DNA of 64,000 nt from contig CACMQA010000001.1 of the NCBI GenBank assembly GCA_902615715.1, positions 216,088 through 280,087 on the forward strand. The letters run 5' to 3'. This document shows positions 18,771 through 28,203 of this stretch, piece after piece (the stretch's first letter is position 1; every line of letters begins with the position of its first letter). The translations under genes were made by a program, and so were the position numbers. The notes beneath the pieces are model-generated. The model saw nothing but the letters and a program-made list of their open reading frames with translations. It had not been told where the DNA came from and ran no database searches. The stretch comes from an uncultured Pelagibacteraceae bacterium (GTDB lineage Bacteria > Pseudomonadota > Alphaproteobacteria > Pelagibacterales > Pelagibacteraceae).

Positions 18771-19232
18771 ATGCTTTGTCCTTTTTGTAGAGAAAAAGAT
18801 ACATCAGTAGTTGACTCTAGGCCAACAGAAGATGGTACAGCTATCAGAAGAAGAAGATTATGCGGTTGTGATAGAAAAGAAAGATTTACTACTTTTGAAA
18901 GAGTACAATTTCAAGAATTAACCGTAATCAAAGGTAATGGAAAAAGAGAACCTTTTGATAGGGATAAAATTTCTAAATCTATACGAATAGCTACAAGAAA
19001 AAGACCAATTGACTCTGAAACCATCGAAAAGTTTATTTCAAAAATAGTTAGAAACTTAGAGGGTCTTGGAGAAAGTGAAATTCCTACACCAACAATTGGG
19101 AAATTCATTATGGATGGTTTGTCATCATTAGATAAAGTTGCTTATGTTCGTTTTGCTTCTGTTTACAAAAACTTTAAAGAAGCAAAGGATTTTGAACAAT
19201 TTGTAGGCAATTTAGATGACAGTAAATCATAA
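18771..19232 (+). CDS. nrdR: Transcriptional repressor NrdR
   Basis: 153 residues from the ATG at 18771, chosen because family members begin directly with the zinc-ribbon CPFC. NrdR represses ribonucleotide reductase genes in response to ATP and dATP. The order is a zinc ribbon (1-40), then an ATP-cone domain ([22 protein letters not shown]). Oddity: the second half of the ribbon reads [14 protein letters not shown], a CxC spacing instead of the usual CxxC. The 3' end overlaps ribD by 17 nt. Confidence 0.92.
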   Translation: MLCPFCREKDTSVVDSRPTEDGTAIRRRRLCGCDRKERFTTFERVQFQELTVIKGNGKREPFDRDKISKSIRIATRKRPIDSETIEKFISKIVRNLEGLGESEIPTPTIGKFIMDGLSSLDKVAYVRFASVYKNFKEAKDFEQFVGNLDDSKS

Positions 19233-20280
19233 ATATTATTTAAATCTTGCTTTTGATTTAGCTGAAAAAAATATTGGGCAAACAAAGTTAAACCCCTCGG
19301 TAGGATCCGTAGTAGTTAAAAATGGCACTATAATAGGTTCTGGTGTTACTTCATTAAATGGAAGACCTCACTCTGAATTTAATGCTTTGAAAAATTTAAA
19401 AAATTGCACAGGAGCATCATTATATACAACTTTAGAACCTTGCACACATTTTGGAAAAACTCCTCCATGTGTTGATATTATAACTAAAAAAAAAATTAAA
19501 AATGTCTATTATGCTTTTGAAGATCCTGATAATAGAACTTATAAAAAAGCTAAAAAGATTTTAGAGACAAAAGGTATAAAAACAAAATTAATTCCATCTA
19601 GTAAATTTTTAAAATTTTATAAAAGTTACTTTTGGAATAAGTATCATTCGACTGCATATGTAACTGCGAAAATTGCTATTACTAAAGATTATCTAACCAT
19701 AAATAGGAAAAATAAATGGATTACTAATTATACCTCTAGAAAAATTGCTCATTTACTTAGAAATAAACACGACTCCATTTTATCAACTTCAAAATCAATT
19801 AATCAAGATAATTCTTTATTAAACTGCAGGATTAATGGTTTAAATAATAATAAACCAGATTTATTCATTATTGATTTGAAATTAAAACTTAAAAAAAAAT
19901 TATCACTTAACAATTTGCTCAAAACAAGAAAAACATATTTAATTACAAAAAAAACTAATGCGAAAAAATCTTTAGTTTATAAAAAATTAGGATATAAAAT
20001 AATTTTAGTTGATCAATTAAATAATAAAAATGATTTTGTATTGCTTAGTAAAAAAATTTATAATTTAGGCTATTCAAGGTTATTAGTTGAGTCAGGTCTT
20101 ACTTTCTTAAATTATTTGCTGAAATACAAATTAATTAATGATTTATATATTTTTAAAAGTAATAATAAATTAGGTAAAAATGGAAAAAATAATGATACCT
20201 CAAGTTTTCTTAAGAAAATCCACCCAAAACTACTAACAATTAATTTGATTAATGATAAACTTTTTAAAAAAGAATTTTGA
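19216..20280 (+). CDS. ribD: Bifunctional riboflavin deaminase/reductase RibD
   Basis: 354 residues. It carries out the second and third steps of riboflavin synthesis. The N-terminal cytidine-deaminase-like zinc site is intact ([10 protein letters not shown] with the His ligand and [13 protein letters not shown] with two Cys ligands). The C-terminal reductase domain begins near [11 protein letters not shown] and has a lysine-rich, poorly conserved middle. It is the first of four consecutive rib genes. The nrdR and ribE genes overlap or abut it, so nrdR-rib-nusB is probably one operon. Confidence 0.92.
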   Translation: MTVNHKYYLNLAFDLAEKNIGQTKLNPSVGSVVVKNGTIIGSGVTSLNGRPHSEFNALKNLKNCTGASLYTTLEPCTHFGKTPPCVDIITKKKIKNVYYAFEDPDNRTYKKAKKILETKGIKTKLIPSSKFLKFYKSYFWNKYHSTAYVTAKIAITKDYLTINRKNKWITNYTSRKIAHLLRNKHDSILSTSKSINQDNSLLNCRINGLNNNKPDLFIIDLKLKLKKKLSLNNLLKTRKTYLITKKTNAKKSLVYKKLGYKIILVDQLNNKNDFVLLSKKIYNLGYSRLLVESGLTFLNYLLKYKLINDLYIFKSNNKLGKNGKNNDTSSFLKKIHPKLLTINLINDKLFKKEF

Positions 20281-20282
20281 TT

Positions 20283-20870
20283 ATGTTTAATGGAATAATT
20301 TACAATACTGGAAGTGTTAAAGATATCAAAAAATACAAGAATAGCATTTATGTAGGTATTCAAACAAAGATTAGTTTCAATACCAAAGATATTGGATCAT
20401 CGGTTTGTTGTGATGGAGTATGTTTAACAATTACTAAAATTAAAAAAGATATAATTTATTTTTATATTTCTTATGAAACATTAAAAAGATCAAATTTTAA
20501 TAAAATCAAAATAAATCAAATTATTAATTTAGAAAAATCACTTATCTACGGCCAAAGTATTTCAGGTCATTTTACTCAAGGCCATGTTGACTCTACTGCA
20601 ATTACACAAAAAATTAATATTGTTGATAATACTTGGGTAATAAGGTTACAAATTTTAGATAAAACCTTAAATAAATTTTTAACTGAAAAAGCGTCAATTG
20701 CCATTAATGGTGTCTCATTAACCATTTCTAAAATTTATAAAAATTTTTTTGAAATTAATGTTATTCCTCATACCCTAAAGCTTACAAATTTAAAGAAATT
20801 AAAACGCAATAGTATTGTAAATGTAGAATTAGATATATTGAGCAAATATATATACAAATATTCAAAATAA
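20283..20870 (+). CDS. ribE: Riboflavin synthase, alpha subunit
   Basis: 195 residues from ATG at 20283. An in-frame TTG six bases earlier is less likely because family members open with MFxGII. It converts two lumazines to riboflavin. The duplicated lumazine-binding barrels are visible, each with a VCCDGVCLTI / ASIAINGVSLTI-type strand and the SISGHFTQGHVD loop. It is called RibE or RibC depending on species. It lies two bases after ribD and ends at the ribBX start. Confidence 0.93.
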   Translation: MFNGIIYNTGSVKDIKKYKNSIYVGIQTKISFNTKDIGSSVCCDGVCLTITKIKKDIIYFYISYETLKRSNFNKIKINQIINLEKSLIYGQSISGHFTQGHVDSTAITQKINIVDNTWVIRLQILDKTLNKFLTEKASIAINGVSLTISKIYKNFFEINVIPHTLKLTNLKKLKRNSIVNVELDILSKYIYKYSK

Positions 20871-21926
20871 ATGCCTAAAAATAAATTTTCAAAAATTTCT
20901 TCTATTATTCAGGATGCAAAAAAAGGAAAAATGTTCATCTTAGTCGATGATAAAAATAGGGAAAATGAAGGTGATCTAATAATCCCAGGCTCCAAATGCA
21001 CCTCAAAAAATATAAACTTTATGGCTAAACATGGAAGAGGATTAATATGTTTAGCTCTAACAAAAAAACAAGTAGATAATTTGAAATTGCCTTTAATGTC
21101 ATCGATTAACAAATCTAGGATGCAAACAGCTTTTACAGTTTCAATTGAGGCTAAGAAGGGAATTACAACTGGGATTTCTGCACAAGATAGAGCTAAAACA
21201 ATTAAAACAGCGATTAATCCAAAAGTAAGAAAAAGTGAGATTGTTTCACCAGGTCATGTTTTTCCATTAGTAGCAAGAAACGGAGGTGTATTAGAAAGAG
21301 CTGGTCATACAGAAGCTTCGGTTGATATTTCAAAATTATCTAAGTTAAATCCAAGTTCAGTAATATGCGAAGTAATGAATGAAGATGGGAGAATGGCTAG
21401 ATTAAATGACTTATTTAAATTTTCTAAAAAACATAAAATCAAACTAGCTTCTATTGAGGACTTGATTTCTTATCGTTTAAAATATGAAAAATTAATTAAT
21501 CGTCATTCTTCAAAAATTATATATTTAAGAAAAATTGGAAAAGTTTTTATCTATAATTATAAAAATAAATTAGAAAATAATATCAATTTTGCAATTACAA
21601 AAGGTAAGTTTAATCAAAAAAAATCTGTACCCATAAGAGTATTATCAAGCAAAATTAGAAATAAAAATATATTACAAACTAATAGCGTAAAAAAATCCTT
21701 AAAAACAATGTGTAAATATAAGAATTTTTTGTTACTAATTATAAATAATAAAAATAATATTACGAAGAATAATAATATAAATACTTTAAGATATTACGGG
21801 ATAGGTGCTCAGATAATAAAAGATCTTAATATTAAAAATATGATATTAATTTCAAGAAGTAAAAAAAAAATAATCGGACTTGAAGGATATGGTCTAAGAA
21901 TTAAAAAACAGATAATAATAAAATGA
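20871..21926 (+). CDS. ribB: DHBP synthase with degenerate GTP cyclohydrolase II-like domain (RibBX type)
   Basis: 351 residues. The N-terminal half (about 1-205) is 3,4-dihydroxy-2-butanone 4-phosphate synthase: LVDDKNRENEGDLI, GRGLICLALT and SPGHVFPLVARNGGVLERAGHTEAS are intact. The C-terminal half corresponds to GTP cyclohydrolase II by position and by RYYGIGAQIIKDLNIKNMILIS, but the zinc-binding cysteine cluster and arginine motif are missing. It therefore resembles the RibBX variant described in Proteobacteria, in which this domain lacks cyclohydrolase activity. A true ribA must lie elsewhere. It overlaps ribH by 4 nt. Confidence 0.9.
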   Translation: MPKNKFSKISSIIQDAKKGKMFILVDDKNRENEGDLIIPGSKCTSKNINFMAKHGRGLICLALTKKQVDNLKLPLMSSINKSRMQTAFTVSIEAKKGITTGISAQDRAKTIKTAINPKVRKSEIVSPGHVFPLVARNGGVLERAGHTEASVDISKLSKLNPSSVICEVMNEDGRMARLNDLFKFSKKHKIKLASIEDLISYRLKYEKLINRHSSKIIYLRKIGKVFIYNYKNKLENNINFAITKGKFNQKKSVPIRVLSSKIRNKNILQTNSVKKSLKTMCKYKNFLLLIINNKNNITKNNNINTLRYYGIGAQIIKDLNIKNMILISRSKKKIIGLEGYGLRIKKQIIIK

Positions 21927-22348
21927 AAAAAATTTTAATTGTTAATTCAAATTATTATAAAAATATCTCAAAAAATTTAGTAATAAGTGCTAGAAATGAG
22001 TTGATTAAAGCAAAACTCTCAACAAGTTTACTTGAAGTGCCTGGTGTTTACGAGATACCTGTCGCTATAAGAAAAAACATCAATAAATTTGATGGTTTCA
22101 TTGCACTTGGTTGTGTTATTAAAGGTCAAACTCCCCATTTTGATTTTATATGCTTATCTATTTTTAATGCTATTCAAAATCTTTCAATTAATTTTAACAA
22201 ACCTATTGGAAATGGTGTTATTACTGCGTTAAATATTAATCAGGCTCGTGCAAGAAGTATGAGATCATTAAATAAAAAACCAAATAAAGGGTCAGAAGCT
22301 GCAAACGCAGTCATATCTATTTTAAAAAATGGACCCAAAAAAATCTAA
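21923..22348 (+). CDS. ribH: 6,7-dimethyl-8-ribityllumazine synthase
   Basis: 141 residues. It joins the RibD product with dihydroxybutanone phosphate to make the lumazine used by riboflavin synthase. Motifs are VPGVYEIPVAI and ALGCVIKGQTPHFDFI, the latter holding the active-site histidine, followed by PIGNGVITALN. It overlaps ribBX by 4 nt and nusB by 20 nt. Confidence 0.93.
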   Translation: MKKILIVNSNYYKNISKNLVISARNELIKAKLSTSLLEVPGVYEIPVAIRKNINKFDGFIALGCVIKGQTPHFDFICLSIFNAIQNLSINFNKPIGNGVITALNINQARARSMRSLNKKPNKGSEAANAVISILKNGPKKI

Positions 22349-22739
22349 AAATTCTTCACCAAGAATAAAAGTAATCCAAAAAATTTATAACTCTGTAATG
22401 AACCCAGAGTCTGTTATAGAGTATCCCAAAAGTCAGTATAAAAAATTCATTAAAGATGTTGTGACTGGTACTTTAGAACGATCTGAACTAATAGAGGAAA
22501 AAATTAATTTACATTTAGATAATGATATAGATCTAAAGAAAACAGATAAGTTGCTTAAAATAATACTGTTTGCATCTATATTTGAACTAATGTTTAGACC
22601 CAATACTCCTAAAAAAGTTATAATAAATGAGTATTTGTTAGCATCGGAACGCTTTTTAGAGAAAATTCAAATAGGTTATTTAAACGCAATACTAGATAAA
22701 ATAGCTAAAGTTTTAAGAAAAGATGAGCAAAAACTGTAA
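22329..22739 (+). CDS. nusB: Transcription antitermination protein NusB
   Basis: 136 residues. NusB binds boxA RNA with NusE (S10) in rRNA antitermination. The sequence is diverged, but the C-terminal helix pattern (IILFASIFELMFRPNTPKKVIINEYLLASERF... YLNAILDKIAKVLR) fits NusB, and ribH-nusB adjacency is widely conserved. The overlap with ribH is 20 nt. It ends the operon; a 58-nt gap before hppA probably holds that gene's promoter. Confidence 0.87.
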   Translation: MDPKKSKNSSPRIKVIQKIYNSVMNPESVIEYPKSQYKKFIKDVVTGTLERSELIEEKINLHLDNDIDLKKTDKLLKIILFASIFELMFRPNTPKKVIINEYLLASERFLEKIQIGYLNAILDKIAKVLRKDEQKL

Positions 22740-22797
22740 TTTTTATAAGTTTAGCTTGCGTTTTTAATATTAATTTGGCATTTATGCGCTTTAAATC

Positions 22798-24903
22798 ATG
22801 ACAAACTATTTAGAATTACTTTATTTAATTACTTTTATCGGTGTTTTAGCTGTAGCTTATAGTTATTTATTATCTGGACAAATTATTTCATCAAGCGCTG
22901 GAAACGCAAAAATGCAAGAGATTGCAGAGGCCATTCAAATAGGCGCAAAGGCGTATTTAAATAGACAGTATAAAACTATAGCTATAGTAGGTATTTTAGT
23001 GCTCGGTATAGTAACTTATTTTTTTAGTTATTTAGTTGGTGTTGGATATTTTATTGGAGCTTTTTTATCGGGAGTTGCGGGTTATGTTGGGATGTTAATA
23101 TCAGTAAAAGCCAATGTGCGTACTGCTGAGGCTGCTCGTCAAAGTTTACAATCTGGTTTAACAATAGCATTCAAGTCTGGGGCAATTACAGGTCTACTAG
23201 TTGCTGGTTTAGCTTTATTGGCAATCACTTTTTATTATATAGTTTTAATAAATTTAAATGTAGATAACAGAGAAATAATTAATGCTTTAGTAGCCTTAGG
23301 ATTTGGTGCCTCACTAATTTCAATTTTTGCCAGACTTGGAGGTGGAATTTTTACAAAAGGAGCTGACGTAGGTGCAGATTTAGTAGGTAAAGTAGAGGCG
23401 GGAATACCTGAAGATGACCCAAGAAATCCTGCAGTAATCGCAGATAATGTGGGGGATAACGTTGGTGATTGTGCTGGGATGGCTGCAGATTTATTTGAAA
23501 CTTATGCAGTTACTATTGTAGCAACAATGGTTTTAGCATCAATTTTTTCTCCTCAAGATTATAATTTAATGATTTACCCATTAGCGATTGGCGGAGCGTG
23601 TATCATTACCTCGATCATTGGAACTTGGTTTGTAAAATTAGGAAAAAGTAAAAATATTATGGGTGCTTTATATAAAGGTTTTATCGTAACTGCTATAGCA
23701 TCTTTAATCATTATGTATCCAGTTACAAATTCAGTTGTGGGAATTAATATTACTTACAATAATAACGCTGGAGCAATATTTTCTGGTTTAGATTTATATA
23801 TTTGTGGCGTTGTAGGATTTATAATTACTGGATTATTAATTTGGGTAACGGAATACTACACTGGGACAAATTATAGACCAGTTAAAACTGTTGCAAAGTC
23901 ATCAACAACTGGCCATGGAACTAATGTAATTCAAGGTCTTGCTATTTCAATGGAGGCTACAGCTATTCCAGCTTTGATAATTGTTGCTGGTATTTTATAC
24001 ACAAATAGTCTGGCTGGATTATTCGGTATCGCAATAGCAGTTACTTCTATGTTAGCGCTCACAGGTATGGTGGTTGCGTTGGATGCTTATGGACCAGTGA
24101 CGGATAACGCAGGCGGTATAGCAGAAATGTCTAAACTTCCAAAAAATGTGAGAAAAACTACTGATGCTTTAGACGCTGTTGGAAATACAACTAAAGCTGT
24201 AACAAAAGGGTATGCAATTGGTTCTGCCGGATTAGGCGCGTTAGTATTATTTGCAGCTTATACTGAAGATATTAAATATTTTTCAAAAGTAAAAGGGTCT
24301 GTATTAGAAGGAGTTAACGTTACTTTTGATTTATCAAATCCATTTGTTGTAGCAGGTTTATTAATTGGAGGTATGCTTCCTTATCTTTTTGGTTCTATGG
24401 GTATGCAAGCTGTAGGAAGAGCAGGCGGTGCAGTAGTAATTGAAGTTAGGAGACAATTCAAAAAAATACCGGGAATAATGAAAGGAAAAAGAAAACCTGA
24501 TTATGGAAGATTAGTGGATTTACTTACAAAAGCAGCCATAAAAGAGATGATTGTTCCGTCTTTATTACCAGTTTTATCTCCAGTTATTCTTTATTTTATT
24601 ATTCTTCAAATTGCAGGAATCGAAGCTGCGCTATCATCATTAGGAGCTATGTTACTAGGTGTAATTATAACTGGATTATTTGTTGCAGTATCAATGACAG
24701 CCGGAGGAGGCGCATGGGATAATGCAAAAAAATATATTGAAGACGGTAATTTTGGTGGAAAAGGTTCAGAAGCTCACAAATCTGCCGTTACCGGTGACAC
24801 AGTTGGAGACCCATACAAAGATACAGCAGGTCCAGCTGTAAACCCAATGATAAAAATTACGAATATAGTAGCGTTATTACTTTTAGCAGTAATCGCTCAC
24901 TAG
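22798..24903 (+). CDS. hppA: Proton-translocating membrane pyrophosphatase, K+-independent type
   Basis: 701 residues with about 16 membrane helices. It uses pyrophosphate hydrolysis to pump ions across the inner membrane. The substrate site [44 protein letters not shown] (23363-23491) has all its acidic residues, and the C-terminal [15 protein letters not shown] is present. [10 protein letters not shown] has lysine at the position that marks potassium-independent, proton-pumping members. It is a single gene, convergent with bamE with a 4-nt overlap. Confidence 0.95.
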   Translation: MTNYLELLYLITFIGVLAVAYSYLLSGQIISSSAGNAKMQEIAEAIQIGAKAYLNRQYKTIAIVGILVLGIVTYFFSYLVGVGYFIGAFLSGVAGYVGMLISVKANVRTAEAARQSLQSGLTIAFKSGAITGLLVAGLALLAITFYYIVLINLNVDNREIINALVALGFGASLISIFARLGGGIFTKGADVGADLVGKVEAGIPEDDPRNPAVIADNVGDNVGDCAGMAADLFETYAVTIVATMVLASIFSPQDYNLMIYPLAIGGACIITSIIGTWFVKLGKSKNIMGALYKGFIVTAIASLIIMYPVTNSVVGINITYNNNAGAIFSGLDLYICGVVGFIITGLLIWVTEYYTGTNYRPVKTVAKSSTTGHGTNVIQGLAISMEATAIPALIIVAGILYTNSLAGLFGIAIAVTSMLALTGMVVALDAYGPVTDNAGGIAEMSKLPKNVRKTTDALDAVGNTTKAVTKGYAIGSAGLGALVLFAAYTEDIKYFSKVKGSVLEGVNVTFDLSNPFVVAGLLIGGMLPYLFGSMGMQAVGRAGGAVVIEVRRQFKKIPGIMKGKRKPDYGRLVDLLTKAAIKEMIVPSLLPVLSPVILYFIILQIAGIEAALSSLGAMLLGVIITGLFVAVSMTAGGGAWDNAKKYIEDGNFGGKGSEAHKSAVTGDTVGDPYKDTAGPAVNPMIKITNIVALLLLAVIAH

Positions 24904-25364
24904 TTTTTTTTACGATTTCCGTACATTTTTTGTTTTATACTTTGTAGAAAAGATTGAACAAAACTCTTCTGAGAAAGATCATTTTCGGTGATTTTATCTG
25001 AGAATTCAATTTTATTGATCTCTTCTTTTGTAATAAATTTTTTGTTATCTAAAATTCCATATTTATTAAAATTTAGAACTAATACATTATTCTCTTTTAA
25101 CTTGTGCCTACCTAATTTATGGAACTTGCCTTTTGTTAGGACTCTCTCCAGGTAAATCCAACTATTTTGATCCAGATCATCTTTAATTTGTGGTTGTCCT
25201 ATAATTTTAATTACATCATTTTTATTTGATTTATTGACAATTAATTTATTAGCTCTATTTTCAAGAAATGCTATTCCATGAGATTTATTAGGATCTTGTA
25301 ATTGACATCCCAATAAAATAGTTATTAAAAATACTATTAATAAATGTTTATAAACAAACGACAT
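24900..25364 (-). CDS. bamE: BamE/OmlA family outer-membrane lipoprotein
   Basis: 154 residues. A lipoprotein signal peptide ends in lipobox LLGC with the lipid-modified Cys20. The SmpA/OmlA fold is indicated by [32 protein letters not shown], the typical BamE turn with the Gly-Pro. It serves the BAM complex that inserts outer-membrane proteins. A polar C-terminal extension of about 50 residues follows. Its ATG lies inside the start of the divergent CBP3-like gene, so the two 5' ends overlap by 21 nt. Confidence 0.85.
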   Translation of the reverse strand: MSFVYKHLLIVFLITILLGCQLQDPNKSHGIAFLENRANKLIVNKSNKNDVIKIIGQPQIKDDLDQNSWIYLERVLTKGKFHKLGRHKLKENNVLVLNFNKYGILDNKKFITKEEINKIEFSDKITENDLSQKSFVQSFLQSIKQKMYGNRKKN

Positions 25365-25832
25365 AATTCTGATCTTTATAATATATTATTAATTTTGTCT
25401 CGAAATATATTTTTTTACAAAGATTTATCTTTAAAAGACTCTTTTGAAACAAGAGTTTTTTTAATGTTTATTCACTATTCAATTATATTAATAGTTTTTA
25501 AATCAAAAAATTTAAAAGTAGATCAAGAGAATTATAATCACTTATTTAATTGTATAGAAAACAACTTAAGAGAGCTGGGTTTTGGTGACGTATCAGTTAA
25601 TAAAAAAATGAAAGATCTTAATAAAATATTATATGATATCCTTTTAAAATTAAATCTTAATAAAAGTGGTTTTAAGCTAAATCAAGAATTAATAGGCAAA
25701 TATTTTAACAATTTTACCTCTAATAATGAAAAATGGGATAAATGCAAAGACTACTTTGAAGGATTTTATAAATTTTGTTTTGATATGGATCCAGAAAATA
25801 TGTTAAAAGACCTAAACAAATATAAATTTTAA
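25344..25832 (+). CDS. Ubiquinol-cytochrome c chaperone (CBP3/UQCC) family protein
   Basis: 162 residues. Members of this family assist assembly of the cytochrome bc1 complex. The match is by the N-terminal pattern DLYNILLILSRNIFFYKDLSLKDSFETRVFLMFIHYSII and by its place between bamE and rpmF-plsX, as in other alphaproteobacteria, where a DUF177 gene usually also intervenes; that gene is missing here. The ATG at 25344 is the only start that retains the conserved N-terminus. The 5' end overlaps divergent bamE. Confidence 0.75.
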   Translation: MFINKRHNSDLYNILLILSRNIFFYKDLSLKDSFETRVFLMFIHYSIILIVFKSKNLKVDQENYNHLFNCIENNLRELGFGDVSVNKKMKDLNKILYDILLKLNLNKSGFKLNQELIGKYFNNFTSNNEKWDKCKDYFEGFYKFCFDMDPENMLKDLNKYKF

Positions 25833-25835
25833 ATA

Positions 25836-26009
25836 ATGGCTGTACCAAAAAGAAAAACATCTGTATCAAAAAAACGAATGAGGAGATCTCATCATAAATT
25901 GTCTTCGGTAAATATTATTGAAGATAAAAAAAGTGGTGAATATAAACTTTCTCACCACATAGATCTCAAGTCTGGTTATTACAACGGAAAAAAAATTCTA
26001 GATATTTAA
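25836..26009 (+). CDS. rpmF: 50S ribosomal protein L32
   Basis: 57 residues, starting [20 protein letters not shown], the standard L32 opening. It is a small, basic component of the large ribosomal subunit. It begins 3 nt after the CBP3-like stop and is followed after 10 nt by plsX, the classic rpmF-plsX pairing. No cysteines are present, so it is the zinc-free form. Confidence 0.95.
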   Translation: MAVPKRKTSVSKKRMRRSHHKLSSVNIIEDKKSGEYKLSHHIDLKSGYYNGKKILDI

Positions 26010-26019
26010 TTCAATTATT

Positions 26020-27039
26020 ATGTCAAAAAAAATTTCTATTGCAATTGATGCAATGGGTGGCGACAATTCTCCCGATAAAACTATAGAAGGAGTAAAAATT
26101 TTTTTGAGTCATAAAAAAAAAAATAATGACTTTATTCTTAATCTTTTTGGCAATGAAGAAATTATCAATTCAAAATTAAAAAAATATAAGGTTAATTCAA
26201 ATTTGATTAAAGTTATTAATTCAAACAAAGTCGTATCTGATGAAGAAGCTCCGTTAACAGCTGTTAAGAATTCAAAAAATACAAGTATGTGGGATTGCAT
26301 TCAACATCAACTAGAGGGAAAATCTGATATAAGTTTATCAGCAGGTAACACGGGCGTTTTACTGGTTATATCTAGAATGATTTTAAAAATGATGAATGAA
26401 GTTAGTAAACCAGCTTTAGCAGGTTTATGGCCAAACAAAAATGGAATGAATGTAGTTATGGATCTTGGTGCCAATATTGAGTGTAACGAACAAAATCTTG
26501 TTGATTTTGCAGAATTAGGTTCTGCGCTTTACAAATCTTTATTTCCTGAAGATAAACCTAAAGTATCTTTATTAAATGTTGGATCTGAAGAAATTAAAGG
26601 AACAGAAATGTTAAAAAAAGCATCACAAAAATTAAAAGATCTTTCAAATGACGACAACTTTATTTACAATGGATATATCGAAGGAAATAATATTATGAGT
26701 GGAGACTCTAATGTTATAATAACTGATGGCTTCACTGGAAACATTGCTTTAAAAACTGCTGAAGGAACTGCTAAATTTATTACAAAAAATTTAAAAACAT
26801 CATTAAATATATTATCACTCTTATTTTCTTTTTTTTCTCTCAAAAAATTTAAAGATAAACTAGATCCTCGAAAATATAATGGTGCTATTTTTTTAGGCTT
26901 AAATGGTCCTGTTGTTAAAAGTCATGGTGGTATAGATGCCATTGGTTTCTACTATTCAATAGATCTATGTTATAAAATCGTTAAAGGTAATTTGATTTCA
27001 CAAATAAAAAAAAATTTAAAAAATATTAATAATGTTTAA
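26020..27039 (+). CDS. plsX: Phosphate acyltransferase PlsX
   Basis: 339 residues. It makes acyl-phosphate from acyl-ACP, the first step of phospholipid synthesis in the PlsX/PlsY route. The N-terminus IAIDAMGGDNSPDKTIEG is diagnostic; SAGNTGVLL, VMDLGANIECNEQNLVDFAELG and VITDGFTGNIALKTAEG are conserved. It overlaps ihfA by 8 nt. The rpmF-plsX-ihfA-merR order is alphaproteobacterial; the usual fabH between plsX and ihfA is missing here. Confidence 0.95.
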   Translation: MSKKISIAIDAMGGDNSPDKTIEGVKIFLSHKKKNNDFILNLFGNEEIINSKLKKYKVNSNLIKVINSNKVVSDEEAPLTAVKNSKNTSMWDCIQHQLEGKSDISLSAGNTGVLLVISRMILKMMNEVSKPALAGLWPNKNGMNVVMDLGANIECNEQNLVDFAELGSALYKSLFPEDKPKVSLLNVGSEEIKGTEMLKKASQKLKDLSNDDNFIYNGYIEGNNIMSGDSNVIITDGFTGNIALKTAEGTAKFITKNLKTSLNILSLLFSFFSLKKFKDKLDPRKYNGAIFLGLNGPVVKSHGGIDAIGFYYSIDLCYKIVKGNLISQIKKNLKNINNV

Positions 27040-27334
27040 AAAGACAATTAATAAACTTCATCTTTCATTTAATTTAAGTAAAGAGCTGGGATACTCTATA
27101 AATTTATCAAAAAAAATAATTGATGATTTAATTGATATAATTATTCAAAATATAAAAGATGATAACTTTAATTTGAAAAATATTGGTAAGTTTAAGATAA
27201 TTCACAAAAAAGAAAGAATAGGCAGAAACCCTAAAACTAAAGAGAAATTTCTAATTTCTTCAAGAAAATCATTAAGTTTTACACCATCAAAAAATTTAAA
27301 GATCGACTTAGATGAAATAAAATGGATAAATTAA
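27032..27334 (+). CDS. ihfA: Integration host factor alpha subunit
   Basis: 100 residues of the HU/IHF family, a DNA-bending protein. The signature GKFKIIHKKERIGRNPKTKEKFLISSRKSLSFTPSKNLK (27185-27301) has the intercalating proline in RNPKT. Assignment to the alpha subunit rests mainly on its position after plsX and before a MerR regulator. It overlaps plsX by 8 nt and the merR gene by 13 nt. Confidence 0.88.
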   Translation: MFKKTINKLHLSFNLSKELGYSINLSKKIIDDLIDIIIQNIKDDNFNLKNIGKFKIIHKKERIGRNPKTKEKFLISSRKSLSFTPSKNLKIDLDEIKWIN

Positions 27335-27702
27335 TAAGTATTTCAAAACTCTCTAAAATATTAAATTTAGTAGACCCATTAACAAAAAAACCTTTGAATC
27401 ATACATTAAGATATTGGGAAAGAGAATTTAAAGAGATTAAACCTAAGAAGATAAATAACCGGAGATATTACAACTCTAAACAAGTTGAAATTATTAAAAT
27501 GATAAATTTTTTAATCAAAAACAAAGGAATGACGATCTCTGGTGTAAAAAAATTGATAAACTCTAATACAAATAAACTTGACGTTAACGATAACTATAGT
27601 TTAAAAGCTGATTATTATAAAAATTTAATTAAATCGAAAAGTAAGAAAATATTAGATAAAATAAATAAAATTAAATCTTATGGCAAAAAAAACTCATCTT
27701 AA
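27322..27702 (+). CDS. MerR-family transcriptional regulator
   Basis: 126 residues. An N-terminal winged-helix MerR domain is clear: ISKLSKILNL, then LRYWEREFKEIKPKKINNRRYYNSKQVEIIKMINFLIKNKGMTISGVKKLI (27406-27558). The C-terminal part is a short Lys/Asn-rich tail without an obvious ligand domain. A MerR gene directly after ihfA is conserved in alphaproteobacteria, where its target is generally unknown. It overlaps rpmG by 23 nt. Confidence 0.85.
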   Translation: MDKLISISKLSKILNLVDPLTKKPLNHTLRYWEREFKEIKPKKINNRRYYNSKQVEIIKMINFLIKNKGMTISGVKKLINSNTNKLDVNDNYSLKADYYKNLIKSKSKKILDKINKIKSYGKKNSS

Positions 27703-27871
27703 AGTTCGTCTAGTTCCTGAAAGCAATCCTGATAGTAAATTTATTTATTACGCAAAAAAACCTACAAAAGGTGAAAAAGCAAAAGATAAACTTAAACTTA
27801 AAAAGTATAATCCTAATACACGCAAACATGAAATTTTTATTGAAAAAAAATTACCACCGCATAGTAAATAA
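27680..27871 (+). CDS. rpmG: 50S ribosomal protein L33, slightly extended
   Basis: 63 residues. The start MAKKTHLKVRLVPE and the end LKLKKYNPNTRKHEIFIEKKLP match alphaproteobacterial L33, which is usually about 55 residues. The extra length is around residues 13-35 (ESNPDSK... TKGEKAKDK). No zinc cysteines. It lies 23 nt inside the 3' end of the MerR gene in another frame, so expression is coupled to that operon. Confidence 0.9.
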   Translation: MAKKTHLKVRLVPESNPDSKFIYYAKKPTKGEKAKDKLKLKKYNPNTRKHEIFIEKKLPPHSK

Positions 27872-28153
27872 TTATTTTTTTTTAAAATTTCTAAATTCAT
27901 AATCAATAAAAGCATTAATCATATTTTTCCATATTCTATTTGTTACTATCGTATCTATTTTCTTTCTCTTTGATTTTTTGGAAATATTTTTTAAAATTAT
28001 TGCTATCCTCTTTTTATCTACGATATCTTTCTTAAATTTTTTATTTTTGATAACTAAATCTACAAGTTTTGATCGTTTTTTGATTATATCTAATAATTGA
28101 TTATCTAATTTATCTAATTTTTTTCTTATTTTAACTATATTCTTATTTACCAT
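27872..28153 (-). CDS. Chorismate mutase, AroQ class (monofunctional)
   Basis: 93 residues, all-helical AroQ type. It would convert chorismate to prephenate for phenylalanine and tyrosine synthesis. The N-terminal helix IRKKLDKLDNQLLDIIKKRSKLVDLVIKNKK has the arginine and lysine pattern of the active site, and IVTNRIWKNMINAFIDYE resembles the C-terminal helix. The protein is very lysine-rich. Its stop directly follows the rpmG stop on the opposite strand, and it is divergent from ctaA. Confidence 0.82.
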   Translation of the reverse strand: MVNKNIVKIRKKLDKLDNQLLDIIKKRSKLVDLVIKNKKFKKDIVDKKRIAIILKNISKKSKRKKIDTIVTNRIWKNMINAFIDYEFRNFKKK

Positions 28154-28203
28154 AGCGACAATTTAAAGTTTTAGAATAATTATTTAAATATATATTATAA
28201 AAT

